This document shows, piece by piece, positions 52,553-61,237 of a stretch of DNA of 64,000 nt (positions are counted from its first letter, which is position 1; each line of letters opens with the position of its first letter). Made by a program: the position numbers and the translations under genes. Under the pieces are notes generated by a model. The model was not told where the DNA came from, ran no database searches, and saw only the letters and a program-made list of their open reading frames with translations. Origin of the DNA: Alteribacter aurantiacus DSM 18675 (GTDB lineage: Bacteria; Bacillota; Bacilli; Bacillales; Salisediminibacteriaceae); the NCBI RefSeq assembly GCF_000429705.1, contig NZ_KE386941.1, positions 1,178,001 through 1,242,000 of the forward strand, given 5' to 3'.

Positions 52553-52632
52553 GGATTTAAGACGCATTATTTCAAACTTTTATTAGAAGTACAAAAGTCC
52601 GACGGCGTTATACATCGAATATGAATCCCACA

Positions 52633-53058
52633 TTATTTATAAAACTTTAAAAAAAGTTCAACTTCCCCTTTGCCCATGTTCATTTTCTTTGCGATTTCAT
52701 CTACTTTGAAACCTCTCTCTGATAAGGAAAGGATCTGGGCCGTTTGGGAGGTTTCCACGTGATCTTCGTTATTTGTAGGGGAAGGTGGAAGATATGTGGG
52801 TGTCGCTTTTGAGTGTTCCTTCATTGGTGAGTGATCATCGTTTTGCCTTTGTTCTTTGTCTTTCTTAAGTTCTTTTATCAAAGAAACATTATTTTCTTTC
52901 ATTTCGGTTGTATATGCAAACAGCAAATCTTCAATTTCTTTTGTGGTTGTAGATGGATTAGAATGAGCCTCTACCTTATGTTGACGTTGGAAAAGCAATA
53001 CGATCAAATAGAAACTGATAAGGTGCAAGGCGACGCTGACCATTAGTAAGTATTCCAT
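52633..53058 (-). CDS. swrB: Swarming motility protein SwrB
   Basis: SwrB activates assembly of the flagellar export apparatus in B. subtilis. Its 141 residues start with a membrane anchor (about 3-23), followed by a charged, low-conservation middle rich in Lys/Asn/Pro and a short conserved C-terminal helix-turn-helix-like end (LSERGFKVDEIAKKMNMGKGEVELFLKFYK spans residues 112-141). The ATG at 53058 has AAAGAGGAAC upstream. It is the last gene of the fla/che operon; no clear terminator follows before rpsB. Confidence 0.85.
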   Translation of the reverse strand: MEYLLMVSVALHLISFYLIVLLFQRQHKVEAHSNPSTTTKEIEDLLFAYTTEMKENNVSLIKELKKDKEQRQNDDHSPMKEHSKATPTYLPPSPTNNEDHVETSQTAQILSLSERGFKVDEIAKKMNMGKGEVELFLKFYK

Positions 53059-53071
53059 TTTTGTTCCTCTT

Positions 53072-53335
53072 TCATTTTGATATATCAACAGTTCTTCCAA
53101 TGTATGGGTGAAGATCATAACTTGCATTTTGTTGTGTTAGGTCTGTAGCTATATGTAGACTCGTTTTTTCCGAAGGTGTAATGACTTTTCGTTTCACTTT
53201 GTCTAAACGACTGGATTCTTTTGTGAGTATAGACTGGGTGACTTGGCCTCTTTGCTGAAGTTGATCTTGTATTTTTCCCGCCATTTGCGTTCTCGGTAGA
53301 ACTACTTGCAATTCAAGTGCTTTTAGTCCGCCCAT
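53072..53335 (-). CDS. Small uncharacterised protein in the motility operon
   Basis: This 87-residue soluble protein has a conserved-looking N-terminus (LELQVVLPRTQMAGKIQDQL) and a basic, Gln/Thr-rich remainder ending YIGRTVDISK. No transmembrane segment or catalytic motif is visible. I recall similar short proteins after DUF342 genes in other Bacillaceae but cannot name a family. The ATG at 53335 has GAGAGG about 9 bases upstream. Tight packing between the FapA-type gene (23 bases) and swrB (13 bases) supports it as a real operon gene. Confidence 0.7.
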   Translation of the reverse strand: MGGLKALELQVVLPRTQMAGKIQDQLQQRGQVTQSILTKESSRLDKVKRKVITPSEKTSLHIATDLTQQNASYDLHPYIGRTVDISK

Positions 53336-53358
53336 TCTAGATCAACCTCTCATCCATT

Positions 53359-54732
53359 TTATAATGAAGTGAGTGTAATTTCACTTTTATTCAATGTTAA
53401 CGTAACACAATGGTGCTTAGCGAGAATTTTTCTTCTATATTTACCGAAATAAACGTTTACATTGGGGTTCAATCCCTTTTGAACGTGTAACGCTATCGAT
53501 TCCGGTTGTTGTAAGACATAATGAATTTTTTCTTTTTTCTCACTGATCTCTTGAAAGTCTTTATTCGTTTTAACGATGTTATGCTTTACTTTTACTATGA
53601 ACAGTCTTTCTTTACCAAGTAATGAATTTTCCTGTTCTTTCTGAATTAATATTCGATACAATTTTGACAGTTTAGTCATGACTTGCTTTGCTTCTTCATA
53701 CATTTTTGAAACTTCTTTTTCTTTAATGAGTACCTCTTTATGGACTCCTAAGTAAAGGTGAGTTGGGGTGTTCATCTCATTTCCAGCTTCATTTACTTTA
53801 ATTCCTTGTGCCGCTGACACACTTCCCCCAACGATATTGCCTCGTTGTTCCGTACATTCAACTTTCCCTAGGACACTTATGTTACTGTGTAAAATGGATT
53901 GCGCTACGATTAAATCATTACCCGCAAAAATGGTTGCTTGATTTACAAATGACGTGTGTACGTTGACTTCTGCCGTAATTGAACCTTTACCTTGAGAAAC
54001 GATTCCTTCTCTTACGTAAATGCTACCACCACTGCTGAGGTCTGCACCTTCTACGGAGCCTAAAATGATAATGTCGCCCTTTGCATTAATTTCGTATCCG
54101 GCTGGAACATCCCCATGAACTTTTACCGAACCTGCAAAATCAATGTTCCCTGTTTTCATTGAAATATCACCATTTACTTCATGGACAGGATATACGTGAA
54201 CGATATGATCTTCCACGCTCAATTTCCCACTGCAAGTAGCAATCAGTTCCGTTTGTTCACGATTTACTCGTGTATGTCGTCCTGCCCTTAGCGTCAAGTC
54301 TTTACCGGGAGTCGCCCTTATTTCTTGTCCGGAAACCGTCATTCCGTTTTCCCCTATTGTAGCTTCTACCTTTTTAGCAACTGTTGTTCCTGACTCAACA
54401 TTTTTTAGCTGATGAATATTTCGCAAGTTCATGATCTGTGTCTCATTTTCACCTCCTTGCTCAAACAATGTTACAACGGCCGTCACAGTTGCCGGTGTTC
54501 CATGGATGACCTTTTTTCCACTTGCAATAACAACGGGGCTAGAAGCGGACAGGTCCTCCAAAAGAAATGAATCTATCTGTTTATAATCAATTCCATAAAC
54601 AACACCAGAATTTTCCAAAAAAGTTAAAATCTCGTGTTTTGTCACAGCACCTTCAAGAGGCTTCTTCAAAGTTGCATATGCTTTTAAGTGATCGTTCGAC
54701 AATGTAATATCAATGTACTCCTTTACCCTCAT
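53359..54732 (-). CDS. DUF342 / FapA-type protein
   Basis: This 457-residue protein has the FapA (flagellar assembly protein A-like) layout. An N-terminal domain carries YGIDYKQIDSFL (near 50), followed by a central beta-helix built of repeated short strands (about 150-320; e.g. VHGDVPAGYEINAKGDIIILG, STGGSIYVREGI-type repeats) and a C-terminal coiled coil (about 335-400) with a small terminal domain. In Vibrio, FapA controls polar flagellin delivery; here only the location between sigD and swrB suggests a motility role. The ATG at 54732 follows GGGAGAGG. Confidence 0.85.
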   Translation of the reverse strand: MRVKEYIDITLSNDHLKAYATLKKPLEGAVTKHEILTFLENSGVVYGIDYKQIDSFLLEDLSASSPVVIASGKKVIHGTPATVTAVVTLFEQGGENETQIMNLRNIHQLKNVESGTTVAKKVEATIGENGMTVSGQEIRATPGKDLTLRAGRHTRVNREQTELIATCSGKLSVEDHIVHVYPVHEVNGDISMKTGNIDFAGSVKVHGDVPAGYEINAKGDIIILGSVEGADLSSGGSIYVREGIVSQGKGSITAEVNVHTSFVNQATIFAGNDLIVAQSILHSNISVLGKVECTEQRGNIVGGSVSAAQGIKVNEAGNEMNTPTHLYLGVHKEVLIKEKEVSKMYEEAKQVMTKLSKLYRILIQKEQENSLLGKERLFIVKVKHNIVKTNKDFQEISEKKEKIHYVLQQPESIALHVQKGLNPNVNVYFGKYRRKILAKHHCVTLTLNKSEITLTSL

Positions 54733-54762
54733 AGTCCTCTCCCTTCACACTACAACACATCG

Positions 54763-55527
54763 TTACATTCGCACCAATGCCGTTTGTAACTTAAACAAGG
54801 CTTTGGAATGAATTTGTGAGATCCGAGAAGTAGAAAGACTCAAGACTTTACCGATCTCTGTTAATGTAAGTTCTTCGAAATAAAATAAACTGAGAACCAC
54901 CTGCTCATTGTCAGTAAGTCCTTTCATCATGTGTCCTAATTCTTCATATTTAGCTTTTTGTAGGACGTGCTCTTCAGGAGTCCTTGATTGGTGATCAATA
55001 ATCGTAGAAGCGTATGTTTCACCTGGAACCTCATCACCTGTTTTTTCGTCAATAGAAAGCAAATGAGAAACGAGGCTCTCTTGCATAATTTGGAGAACTT
55101 CCTGTTCCGTTAACGAACATTCTAACGCGACTTCTGACGCTTCTGGTGCCCTTCCCAATTGCTGTTCTAGACGGTACTGAGTACTTTCAATTCGTTTGGC
55201 TTTTTCCCGTAAGGTTCTTGGCATCCAATCTTCTTGGCGTAAACCGTCTATTATGGCGCCTCTAATACGAAAGGAAGCATATGTATCAAACTTGAGTTCT
55301 CGCTTGTAATCGAACTTTGCCAATGCATCATATAGTCCCATGAGGCCATGACTTCTCAAGTCATCTTGCTGCACTCTTTTCGGTAAACCGGCTGCGACCC
55401 TTTGCACATGAAAGTCCACTAAAGGCATATAGGCTTCAATTAATCGATCGCATGCCTCGTTATCACCACCTGTTTTAAAGCGCTCCCAATACAGTTCCAT
55501 CCCCTTCACTTCGCCAAGCTTTGGCAT
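54763..55527 (-). CDS. sigD: Flagellar sigma factor SigD
   Basis: SigD (FliA family) directs transcription of flagellin, autolysin and chemotaxis genes. The 254 residues show region 2 (QDDLRSHGLMGLYDALAKFDYKRELKFDTYASFRIRGAIIDGLR within 54-98), a region 3 at about 125-165 and region 4 with LTLTEIGKVLSLSTSRISQIHSKAL as the -35-binding helix-turn-helix. The ATG at 55527 has GGGAGGGG about 6 bases upstream. The 124-base gap before it is unusually long for this operon and holds a hexanucleotide repeat, which could affect sigD dosage and motile/sessile switching. Confidence 0.96.
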   Translation of the reverse strand: MPKLGEVKGMELYWERFKTGGDNEACDRLIEAYMPLVDFHVQRVAAGLPKRVQQDDLRSHGLMGLYDALAKFDYKRELKFDTYASFRIRGAIIDGLRQEDWMPRTLREKAKRIESTQYRLEQQLGRAPEASEVALECSLTEQEVLQIMQESLVSHLLSIDEKTGDEVPGETYASTIIDHQSRTPEEHVLQKAKYEELGHMMKGLTDNEQVVLSLFYFEELTLTEIGKVLSLSTSRISQIHSKALFKLQTALVRM

Positions 55528-55578
55528 AATGTCCCCTCCCGACTATGACTTTTTCACACTGGCTAGTGGATTCATGTT

Positions 55579-55620
55579 CTTTGTCTTTGTCTTTGTCTTT
55601 GTCTTTGTCTTTGTCTTTGT
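55579..55620. repeat. Seven perfect copies of a hexanucleotide upstream of sigD
   Basis: CTTTGT is repeated seven times on the plus strand, ACAAAG in the transcript. It lies in the cheD-sigD gap, 52 bases before the sigD start codon and 32 bases after the cheD stop. Length changes by slippage would shift the distance between the genes, not a reading frame. Confidence 0.95.
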
Positions 55621-55651
55621 TTGTTAAACCATCATGCGTTCACATGAAGGA

Positions 55652-56140
55652 TTAAATGACTTTCATCTCTTGATTAATGGTACGAATTTCTAGCTTAAAC
55701 GTCATTGAATTGAATTCAATTGTACGCCCATTCTTTCCTCCAACATCTTCACTCACAATTGGTATTCGATTGATTTTCAGTTCTTCTTTTACCGCTTCTA
55801 TATTTCGTGGCCCTATTCTCATCGATTCGCTTGAGTTAGAATAGGCAAACATCTGTGCACCGCCTGCTATTTTTGCTTTCAAGGAAGATAATTGCGCGCC
55901 TTTTTTCTTCAAATTCAAAAGAAGGTCATGTATGGCTGTATCAGCGTATTTAGCTCGATTCAAATTCTCAGGCTTACATAATTTTGAGGTAGGTAACATA
56001 ATATGAGCCATGCCGCAGTCATTCGTTTTCTCATCATAAACGACAATACCTACACATGACCCAAGTCCCATCGTTCTTAATTTCATTGGAGGTGTAGTCA
56101 TCTTAAGATCTGCCATACTTACTTTCACGATATTATCCAT
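55652..56140 (-). CDS. cheD: Chemoreceptor glutamine deamidase CheD
   Basis: CheD deamidates chemoreceptors and stimulates CheC. It has 162 residues with the catalytic Cys in GLGSCVGIVVYDEK and His in MAHIMLP about 17 residues later; GGAQMFAYSNSSESMRIGPRN is the conserved central block. The ATG at 56140 is preferred over the adjacent TTG at 56143; AGGAG lies 9 and 6 bases away respectively. The start overlaps the end of cheC by 8 bases. Confidence 0.96.
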   Translation of the reverse strand: MDNIVKVSMADLKMTTPPMKLRTMGLGSCVGIVVYDEKTNDCGMAHIMLPTSKLCKPENLNRAKYADTAIHDLLLNLKKKGAQLSSLKAKIAGGAQMFAYSNSSESMRIGPRNIEAVKEELKINRIPIVSEDVGGKNGRTIEFNSMTFKLEIRTINQEMKVI

Positions 56141-56768
56141 CAAGTTGAACTCCTAATGACTGTAATAGAGGTTGAAATGACTTTGGGTCAGGAAGGAAGA
56201 AAAAATGACCATTCATTTTATTTTTATCGCAACCCTTTTCTGTCATCTTTGTATCAATCACTAAAGCATAGTCACTATGCATGGAATGGGCAATCAACCC
56301 ATGGCTGACGATAGCCATTGCCATATCCACCACTGTTTGTGACACAGTTGGATAAAGTCTTAGCTTTGTAAACTCCGCAAGAGCTGAAAGGTACGATCCA
56401 GCTAAAATATTCCCTACTTCATTAAAGGCAGAAAGAGCCATTGATGAGTAAGGAGGGGTTTTAAGGGGTTCTTCTAAGTTAGATGTGAGTTCTTGCACAA
56501 GAGAAGATGCACCGTCTAAAGAAAGCATAAAGAATAAACTACCTGTCACATCACCCTCGACTTGAAGGAAAGCGGCAACAACGACCGCTTCTCCACCTCC
56601 AAGTCGTTCATTCATTTCCTCAAAAGGGACAAGATCCACTTGTGGCACACTCATATCCATCGGTTTATTCAAAAGCGTCGATAAGGCTGTGGCAGCATGT
56701 CCAGCTCCAATGTTTGCCGTTTCTTTAAAAGCATCAAGATGCTTCTCGCTGATCGCTTTTCGATCCAT
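56133..56768 (-). CDS. cheC: CheY-P phosphatase CheC
   Basis: CheC dephosphorylates CheY-P and is regulated by CheD. Of 211 residues, both catalytic E-x2-N sites are present: ETANIGAGHAATALS near 16 and FNEVGNILAGSYLSAL near 114, so it should be active at both. The ATG overlaps the cheW stop by one base (TAATG). Confidence 0.96.
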   Translation of the reverse strand: MDRKAISEKHLDAFKETANIGAGHAATALSTLLNKPMDMSVPQVDLVPFEEMNERLGGGEAVVVAAFLQVEGDVTGSLFFMLSLDGASSLVQELTSNLEEPLKTPPYSSMALSAFNEVGNILAGSYLSALAEFTKLRLYPTVSQTVVDMAMAIVSHGLIAHSMHSDYALVIDTKMTEKGCDKNKMNGHFFFLPDPKSFQPLLQSLGVQLDG

Positions 56769-57238
56769 TACGATTTTGCCTCAATTGTTTTTAACTCCTC
56801 CAACTCAGCCTTGCTCAACACTTTGTTTAAGTTTAGTAGAATAAGAAGACGTTTTTCGAGCTTAGCGACTCCATTGAGGTAGTCAGCCTCAATGCCTCCT
56901 ACAACTTCAGGCGGCGGCTCAATGTTATCTTGATTAATATCCATCACGTCGTTTGCTGCATCTACAATTAATCCCACTTCCATATCATCAACAGTTACGA
57001 TAATTACCCTTGTCTGATTGTTGTACTCTCTCTCTTGAATGTTAAACCGCATCCTCAGATCAAGAATAGGAGTGACAACGCCTCGAAGATTAATCACACC
57101 TTTTATAAAAGATGCTGTATTTGGTACACGAGTAACTGTTTGTACTCTTTCAATCGACTTGACTTGTTCGACACCTACCCCATATTCTTCTTCTCCCAAT
57201 TGAAAAACGATTACTTTTTGACTTTGTAAAACGCTCAT
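56768..57238 (-). CDS. cheW: Chemotaxis coupling protein CheW
   Basis: CheW bridges chemoreceptors and CheA. The 156-residue protein is a single CheW/SH3-like domain (VIVFQLGEEEYGVGVEQVKSIE at the start, FIKGVINLRGVVTPILDLR in the middle, VDAANDVMDI). It lies between cheA (45-base gap) and cheC. Confidence 0.97.
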   Translation of the reverse strand: MSVLQSQKVIVFQLGEEEYGVGVEQVKSIERVQTVTRVPNTASFIKGVINLRGVVTPILDLRMRFNIQEREYNNQTRVIIVTVDDMEVGLIVDAANDVMDINQDNIEPPPEVVGGIEADYLNGVAKLEKRLLILLNLNKVLSKAELEELKTIEAKS

Positions 57239-57283
57239 TCAAACCCCTCCAATTTATGTGTGCCTACAAATTGATAACCTTTT

Positions 57284-59287
57284 TTACTTAATAATTGTAT
57301 TGCAATCTATAATCAATGCTACTTCTCCGTCTCCTAAAATGGTTGCTCCTGAGATCGCAAACACTTGACTGAGGTAACTTCCTAATGCTTTTAAAACAAT
57401 TTCTTGTTGCCCGATAAAGGAATCTACAATTAACGCTGCCATCTTTTCTCCCTTTCTGACCACAACAACAGAGAGGTACTCTTCCTCTCCTTTTTCTAAA
57501 TCGGTAGGGGTATCAAAGATTTTCTTCAAAGAAATGAGTGGGACGACCCGGCCTCTAAAATCAATGACTTGTTGATTGTGCGCACGAAGGATATCTTCTT
57601 TTTTAATGATTGCCGTCTCGATAATAGAAGAAAGAGGAATAGCGTATTTTTCAACACCCACTTCCACCAGCATGACTGAAATAATAGAAAGCGTTAATGG
57701 AAGCTGAACCGAAAATGTTGTACCTTGCCCCTGACTTGATGTGATCGTCACACTTCCGCCTAGTGATTCAATCTTGCTTTTAACAACATCCAAACCTACA
57801 CCCCGTCCAGAAACATCCGAGATCTCCTCTCTCGTACTTAGGCCACTAGAGAATAACAAATCATAGATTTGGGCTTCCGTAAGTGTTTTTGAAGATTCTT
57901 CTGTAACGACACCTTTCTTTATTGCTTTTGAGAGGACGTTATTTGTGTCAATTCCCGCTCCATCGTCGGAAACTTCTATAAACACGTGATTACCACTATG
58001 ATATGCATGAAGCTGAATCGTACCTTGTTCGGGCTTTCCTCGCTTTATGCGTTCCCCGGGAGTCTCTACCCCATGATCAATGGAGTTTCGCAGTAAGTGC
58101 ACAAGGGGGTCACCAATCTCGTCGATGACTGTTCTGTCGAGTTCGGTTTCTTGACCGACTACTTTAAGTTGGACTTGTTTATTCAAGTCTTTTGCAAGCC
58201 CTCTAACCATCCTTGGAAATCGGTTGAATACTTGCTCTACAGGTACCATCCTCATAGTGAGTATGATACTTTGCAAATCTGCAGAAATTCTGGTCATGTG
58301 TTCAACTGTATCTGTCAATTCGTTGTTGTTTAATTCATCTGCAATTTGTTCGAGCCTGCCCTTATCTATGACTAGTTCTTCAAACAAGTTCATCAAAGCA
58401 TCCAATCGATCAATGTTTACACGAATTGTTTTATTTCCGGAGGTGCTTTTTACTGCTTCTTTTTCATTTGATTTTTTTGTTTCAACTTGTTTGATTTGTT
58501 CAATTTGCTTTGCTTCTTGTTGTCCTTCGTCCTCTTTTTTAGAGTCCAAGTCAATTTCAGTGACTACCACCTTTTCTACTTCGCTTACTTTGAAGATCCT
58601 CTCGTTAAGCTCGTCAGAGGTTTTTGTTGATAGAATGGTCAAGCTAAAGGAATTGTCAAACTGTTCGTCTTCCAACTTTTCTACAGGTGGGTTCGTTTTG
58701 ATGACTTCTCCTACTTGTTCTAAAACATCAAAGATCATGACAACTCGAGCCGCTTTTAAAATACAGTCTTCACGAAGAGTGACCTCTACGTTGAAAGGTA
58801 CATAACCTTGCTCCACTGATTGAGCGATTACAGTTAGTTCAAAATCATCAAAGGTTTCAGTATCAATAGAAGGCGCTTCCAATACTGCCGCTATTTCTTT
58901 TACGGCCCCATTTCTCTCAAACTCGCAAAGTTTCTCCAACACAGATTGAACATCTGCTGTGCCATCTCCACCTAAAGCAATGTCTTCTACCATTTTTTCA
59001 ATATAATCAACAGATTCAAAAACCACATCAATTAATATCGTGTTCGCTTCATATGTATCATTCCTAATACCGTCAAGAACATTTTCCATTTGGTGAGTAA
59101 GATTCGTAATTTCTTCATAGCCCATTGTAGCCGCCATTCCTTTTAATGTATGGGCCGATCTGAAAATCTCTCCAATTAAGTCCTTGTTGTTCGGATCTGT
59201 CTCCAATTGTAACAAGTGCTCATTAATGGATTGAACGTGTTCACGACTCTCTTCAATGAACATATCCAAGTACTGATTTTTCTCCAT
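57284..59287 (-). CDS. cheA: Chemotaxis histidine kinase CheA
   Basis: CheA autophosphorylates and passes phosphate to CheY and CheB. From the ATG at 59287 it has 667 residues: an HPt domain with His46 in AHTLKGMAATMGY, a CheY-binding region (about 150-250), a Lys/Glu-rich linker, dimerisation domain, HATPase domain with N-box LLRNSIDHGVE, DDGAGID and GRGVGLDVV, and a C-terminal CheW-like domain. The upstream GTG (59302) lies within the AAAGGTGGG ribosome site, so the ATG is preferred. Confidence 0.97.
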   Translation of the reverse strand: MEKNQYLDMFIEESREHVQSINEHLLQLETDPNNKDLIGEIFRSAHTLKGMAATMGYEEITNLTHQMENVLDGIRNDTYEANTILIDVVFESVDYIEKMVEDIALGGDGTADVQSVLEKLCEFERNGAVKEIAAVLEAPSIDTETFDDFELTVIAQSVEQGYVPFNVEVTLREDCILKAARVVMIFDVLEQVGEVIKTNPPVEKLEDEQFDNSFSLTILSTKTSDELNERIFKVSEVEKVVVTEIDLDSKKEDEGQQEAKQIEQIKQVETKKSNEKEAVKSTSGNKTIRVNIDRLDALMNLFEELVIDKGRLEQIADELNNNELTDTVEHMTRISADLQSIILTMRMVPVEQVFNRFPRMVRGLAKDLNKQVQLKVVGQETELDRTVIDEIGDPLVHLLRNSIDHGVETPGERIKRGKPEQGTIQLHAYHSGNHVFIEVSDDGAGIDTNNVLSKAIKKGVVTEESSKTLTEAQIYDLLFSSGLSTREEISDVSGRGVGLDVVKSKIESLGGSVTITSSQGQGTTFSVQLPLTLSIISVMLVEVGVEKYAIPLSSIIETAIIKKEDILRAHNQQVIDFRGRVVPLISLKKIFDTPTDLEKGEEEYLSVVVVRKGEKMAALIVDSFIGQQEIVLKALGSYLSQVFAISGATILGDGEVALIIDCNTIIK

Positions 59288-59309
59288 CTTCTTTATTCCC
59301 ACCTTTCTC

Positions 59310-60362
59310 TTAATGTTTGAGTAATTCCTTTGTGACTTGATTTAGATCAACGACCTTGTCGCACAGCCCAGCGTCAATGACAGATCTTGGCATACCATAC
59401 ACGATTGACGTGTGTTTTGATTCAGCAATCACAAACGCGTTTCCTACAGATTTAAGCTGTTTCACTCCACATGTGCCATCGCTCCCCATTCCGGTTAAAA
59501 TTACCACTATTGTGCGTGTTTTTGACAAGTTGGATAGTGAATGAAGCATCACATCAACGGAAGGTCGATGCCCATTAACAGAGGACGCAGAGTAATCCAA
59601 TTGAACTACGACAGAAGACCCAATTCTCTTCACTTTTAAATGGTAGCCTCCTGGAGCAATATAAGCAATCCCTCTTTTTATGATTTCACCATTTTCCGCT
59701 TCTTTTACTTTGATTTTTGATAGTTGATTTAGCCTCTCGCTTAACGACTTCGTAAATCCTGGCGGCATATGTTGCACGATTAAAACAGGATAAGGAAATG
59801 TTGAAGGCAAATCCTTTAAAATGTTTTGCAAGGCACGAGGGCCACCGGTAGATGTACCAATGGCAACAATCTGATTCATGGTCTTTGCACAAGCCGTCGT
59901 TGTTTCTTCCTCTACTTTATGATGATTTACCAATTCAACTGCTTGGCTTTGAATGGACGTTGATGCCGCTCTAACTTTTTGGATCAGGTCTGCTTGAACT
60001 CGGTGCATATCTAAGGAGATCGAGCCTGACGGTTTTGGAATAAAGTCAAATGCCCCAAGACTCATGGCTTCCATTGTTGTATCAGCACCTCTTTTTGTCG
60101 TACTTGAAACCATAATCACAGGAACGGGATTTTCTATCATTAGGGTTTTTAATGCTTCCAGTCCGCTCATCACTGGCATTTCTACATCTAACGTGATGAC
60201 ATCAGGATTTAGCTCTTTTACTAGAGCGATCCCTTGCTTTCCGTTTCTTGCTTTGCCAATGACTGTAATAGTGGAGTCAGCTTCAAGGAGGTCGCCGATC
60301 ATTTTTCTCATAAAGGCAGAATCATCAATAATCACTACTCGGATCTTCTTGTCTATCGTCAT
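59310..60362 (-). CDS. cheB: Chemotaxis methylesterase CheB
   Basis: CheB removes methyl groups from chemoreceptors. The 350-residue protein has a receiver domain (1-125) with acidic pocket DD at 13-14 and phospho-acceptor Asp59 in TLDVEMP, then a methylesterase domain (about 160-345) with Ser near 170 in AIGTSTGGPRAL, His in VQHMPPGFT and Asp in GMGSDGTCG. Its start overlaps the flhG stop by 4 bases. Confidence 0.97.
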   Translation of the reverse strand: MTIDKKIRVVIIDDSAFMRKMIGDLLEADSTITVIGKARNGKQGIALVKELNPDVITLDVEMPVMSGLEALKTLMIENPVPVIMVSSTTKRGADTTMEAMSLGAFDFIPKPSGSISLDMHRVQADLIQKVRAASTSIQSQAVELVNHHKVEEETTTACAKTMNQIVAIGTSTGGPRALQNILKDLPSTFPYPVLIVQHMPPGFTKSLSERLNQLSKIKVKEAENGEIIKRGIAYIAPGGYHLKVKRIGSSVVVQLDYSASSVNGHRPSVDVMLHSLSNLSKTRTIVVILTGMGSDGTCGVKQLKSVGNAFVIAESKHTSIVYGMPRSVIDAGLCDKVVDLNQVTKELLKH

Positions 60363-61237
60363 TTATTTGTTAACCACCCTTTTAGTTTTGTTACAAAAGG
60401 ATAGCGGTCGGTTTTTGGCTTTCCGCAATAATCATAGGCTACCTTCACCATCGCTTTGCTCACTTTTGATTGAGGTTTATCTTTAATGTAAGGTCGCTGA
60501 TTACAAACCGACTCCCAAACCACGTTGTCTTTAGGTAAGAAACCAAAAAATTCAATCTTTTTATTTAAAAAAGAGCGGCATACCTTTTTGATATTCGAGG
60601 TAATTGCCAATGCTTGTTCTTGGTTTTTCGTCTGATTTACAAGGAGGTGAACTGGAAGTAAGGGATCTTCTTTATGTATAAACTTAATCATTCCATACCC
60701 GTCCGTTAGAGAAGTCGGTTCAGGTGTCGTAACGACGATTACATCATGAGCAGCAAATAACAGCTTCGTTCCCGAAGATGTGATTCCAGCACCAAAATCG
60801 AGAAGAATGACATCATAATCCTCAACAATTGAAGAAAGTTCATTTGTGAAAAATTCCAAATCCTCAGAGTGTAAGTGAACAAATTCTGCTAAGGCCGAGC
60901 CCCCTGTAACATAGTGAAGGTCATCTCGTGCTTTTTCAACAATTGTTGTTATCGGCCATTTATTCTTCATCATATCAATCATGGAATGCTTAGAAGTCTT
61001 TCCCATCAATAGATCGATATTCGCCATTCCCAAATCCAAGTCGATAATCAATACTTTTTTATTTACATTCGTAAGAGCCAAACTGAAATTTACGACGAAG
61101 TTGGATTTACCAACTCCTCCTTTTCCGCTCACCACAGCCATTACATGCGCTTTCGTGCTTACCGGTTTAATAGTACTGCTCTTTTGATGTTCATTCACTG
61201 TAAGCCTCAATTGTGACGCTTGATCTTTATGAACCAT
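60359..61237 (-). CDS. ylxH: MinD-like ATPase FlhG (YlxH)
   Basis: FlhG controls flagellar number and placement together with FlhF. The 292-residue protein has a deviant Walker A GKGGVGKSN near 37-45, IIDLDLGMANID near 70-82, VILLDFGAGI as the switch region and a C-terminal amphipathic end. The N-terminal DQASQLRL is the FlhF-activating motif type (DQAxxLR). The start at 61237 overlaps flhF by 11 bases. Confidence 0.95.
   Translation of the reverse strand: MVHKDQASQLRLTVNEHQKSSTIKPVSTKAHVMAVVSGKGGVGKSNFVVNFSLALTNVNKKVLIIDLDLGMANIDLLMGKTSKHSMIDMMKNKWPITTIVEKARDDLHYVTGGSALAEFVHLHSEDLEFFTNELSSIVEDYDVILLDFGAGITSSGTKLLFAAHDVIVVTTPEPTSLTDGYGMIKFIHKEDPLLPVHLLVNQTKNQEQALAITSNIKKVCRSFLNKKIEFFGFLPKDNVVWESVCNQRPYIKDKPQSKVSKAMVKVAYDYCGKPKTDRYPFVTKLKGWLTNK

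Noticed and set aside
55528..55651. Small leader peptide through the hexanucleotide tract
   Set aside because: ATG codons upstream of the tract hit stops within three codons, so the repeat is not in a reading frame that slippage would switch.
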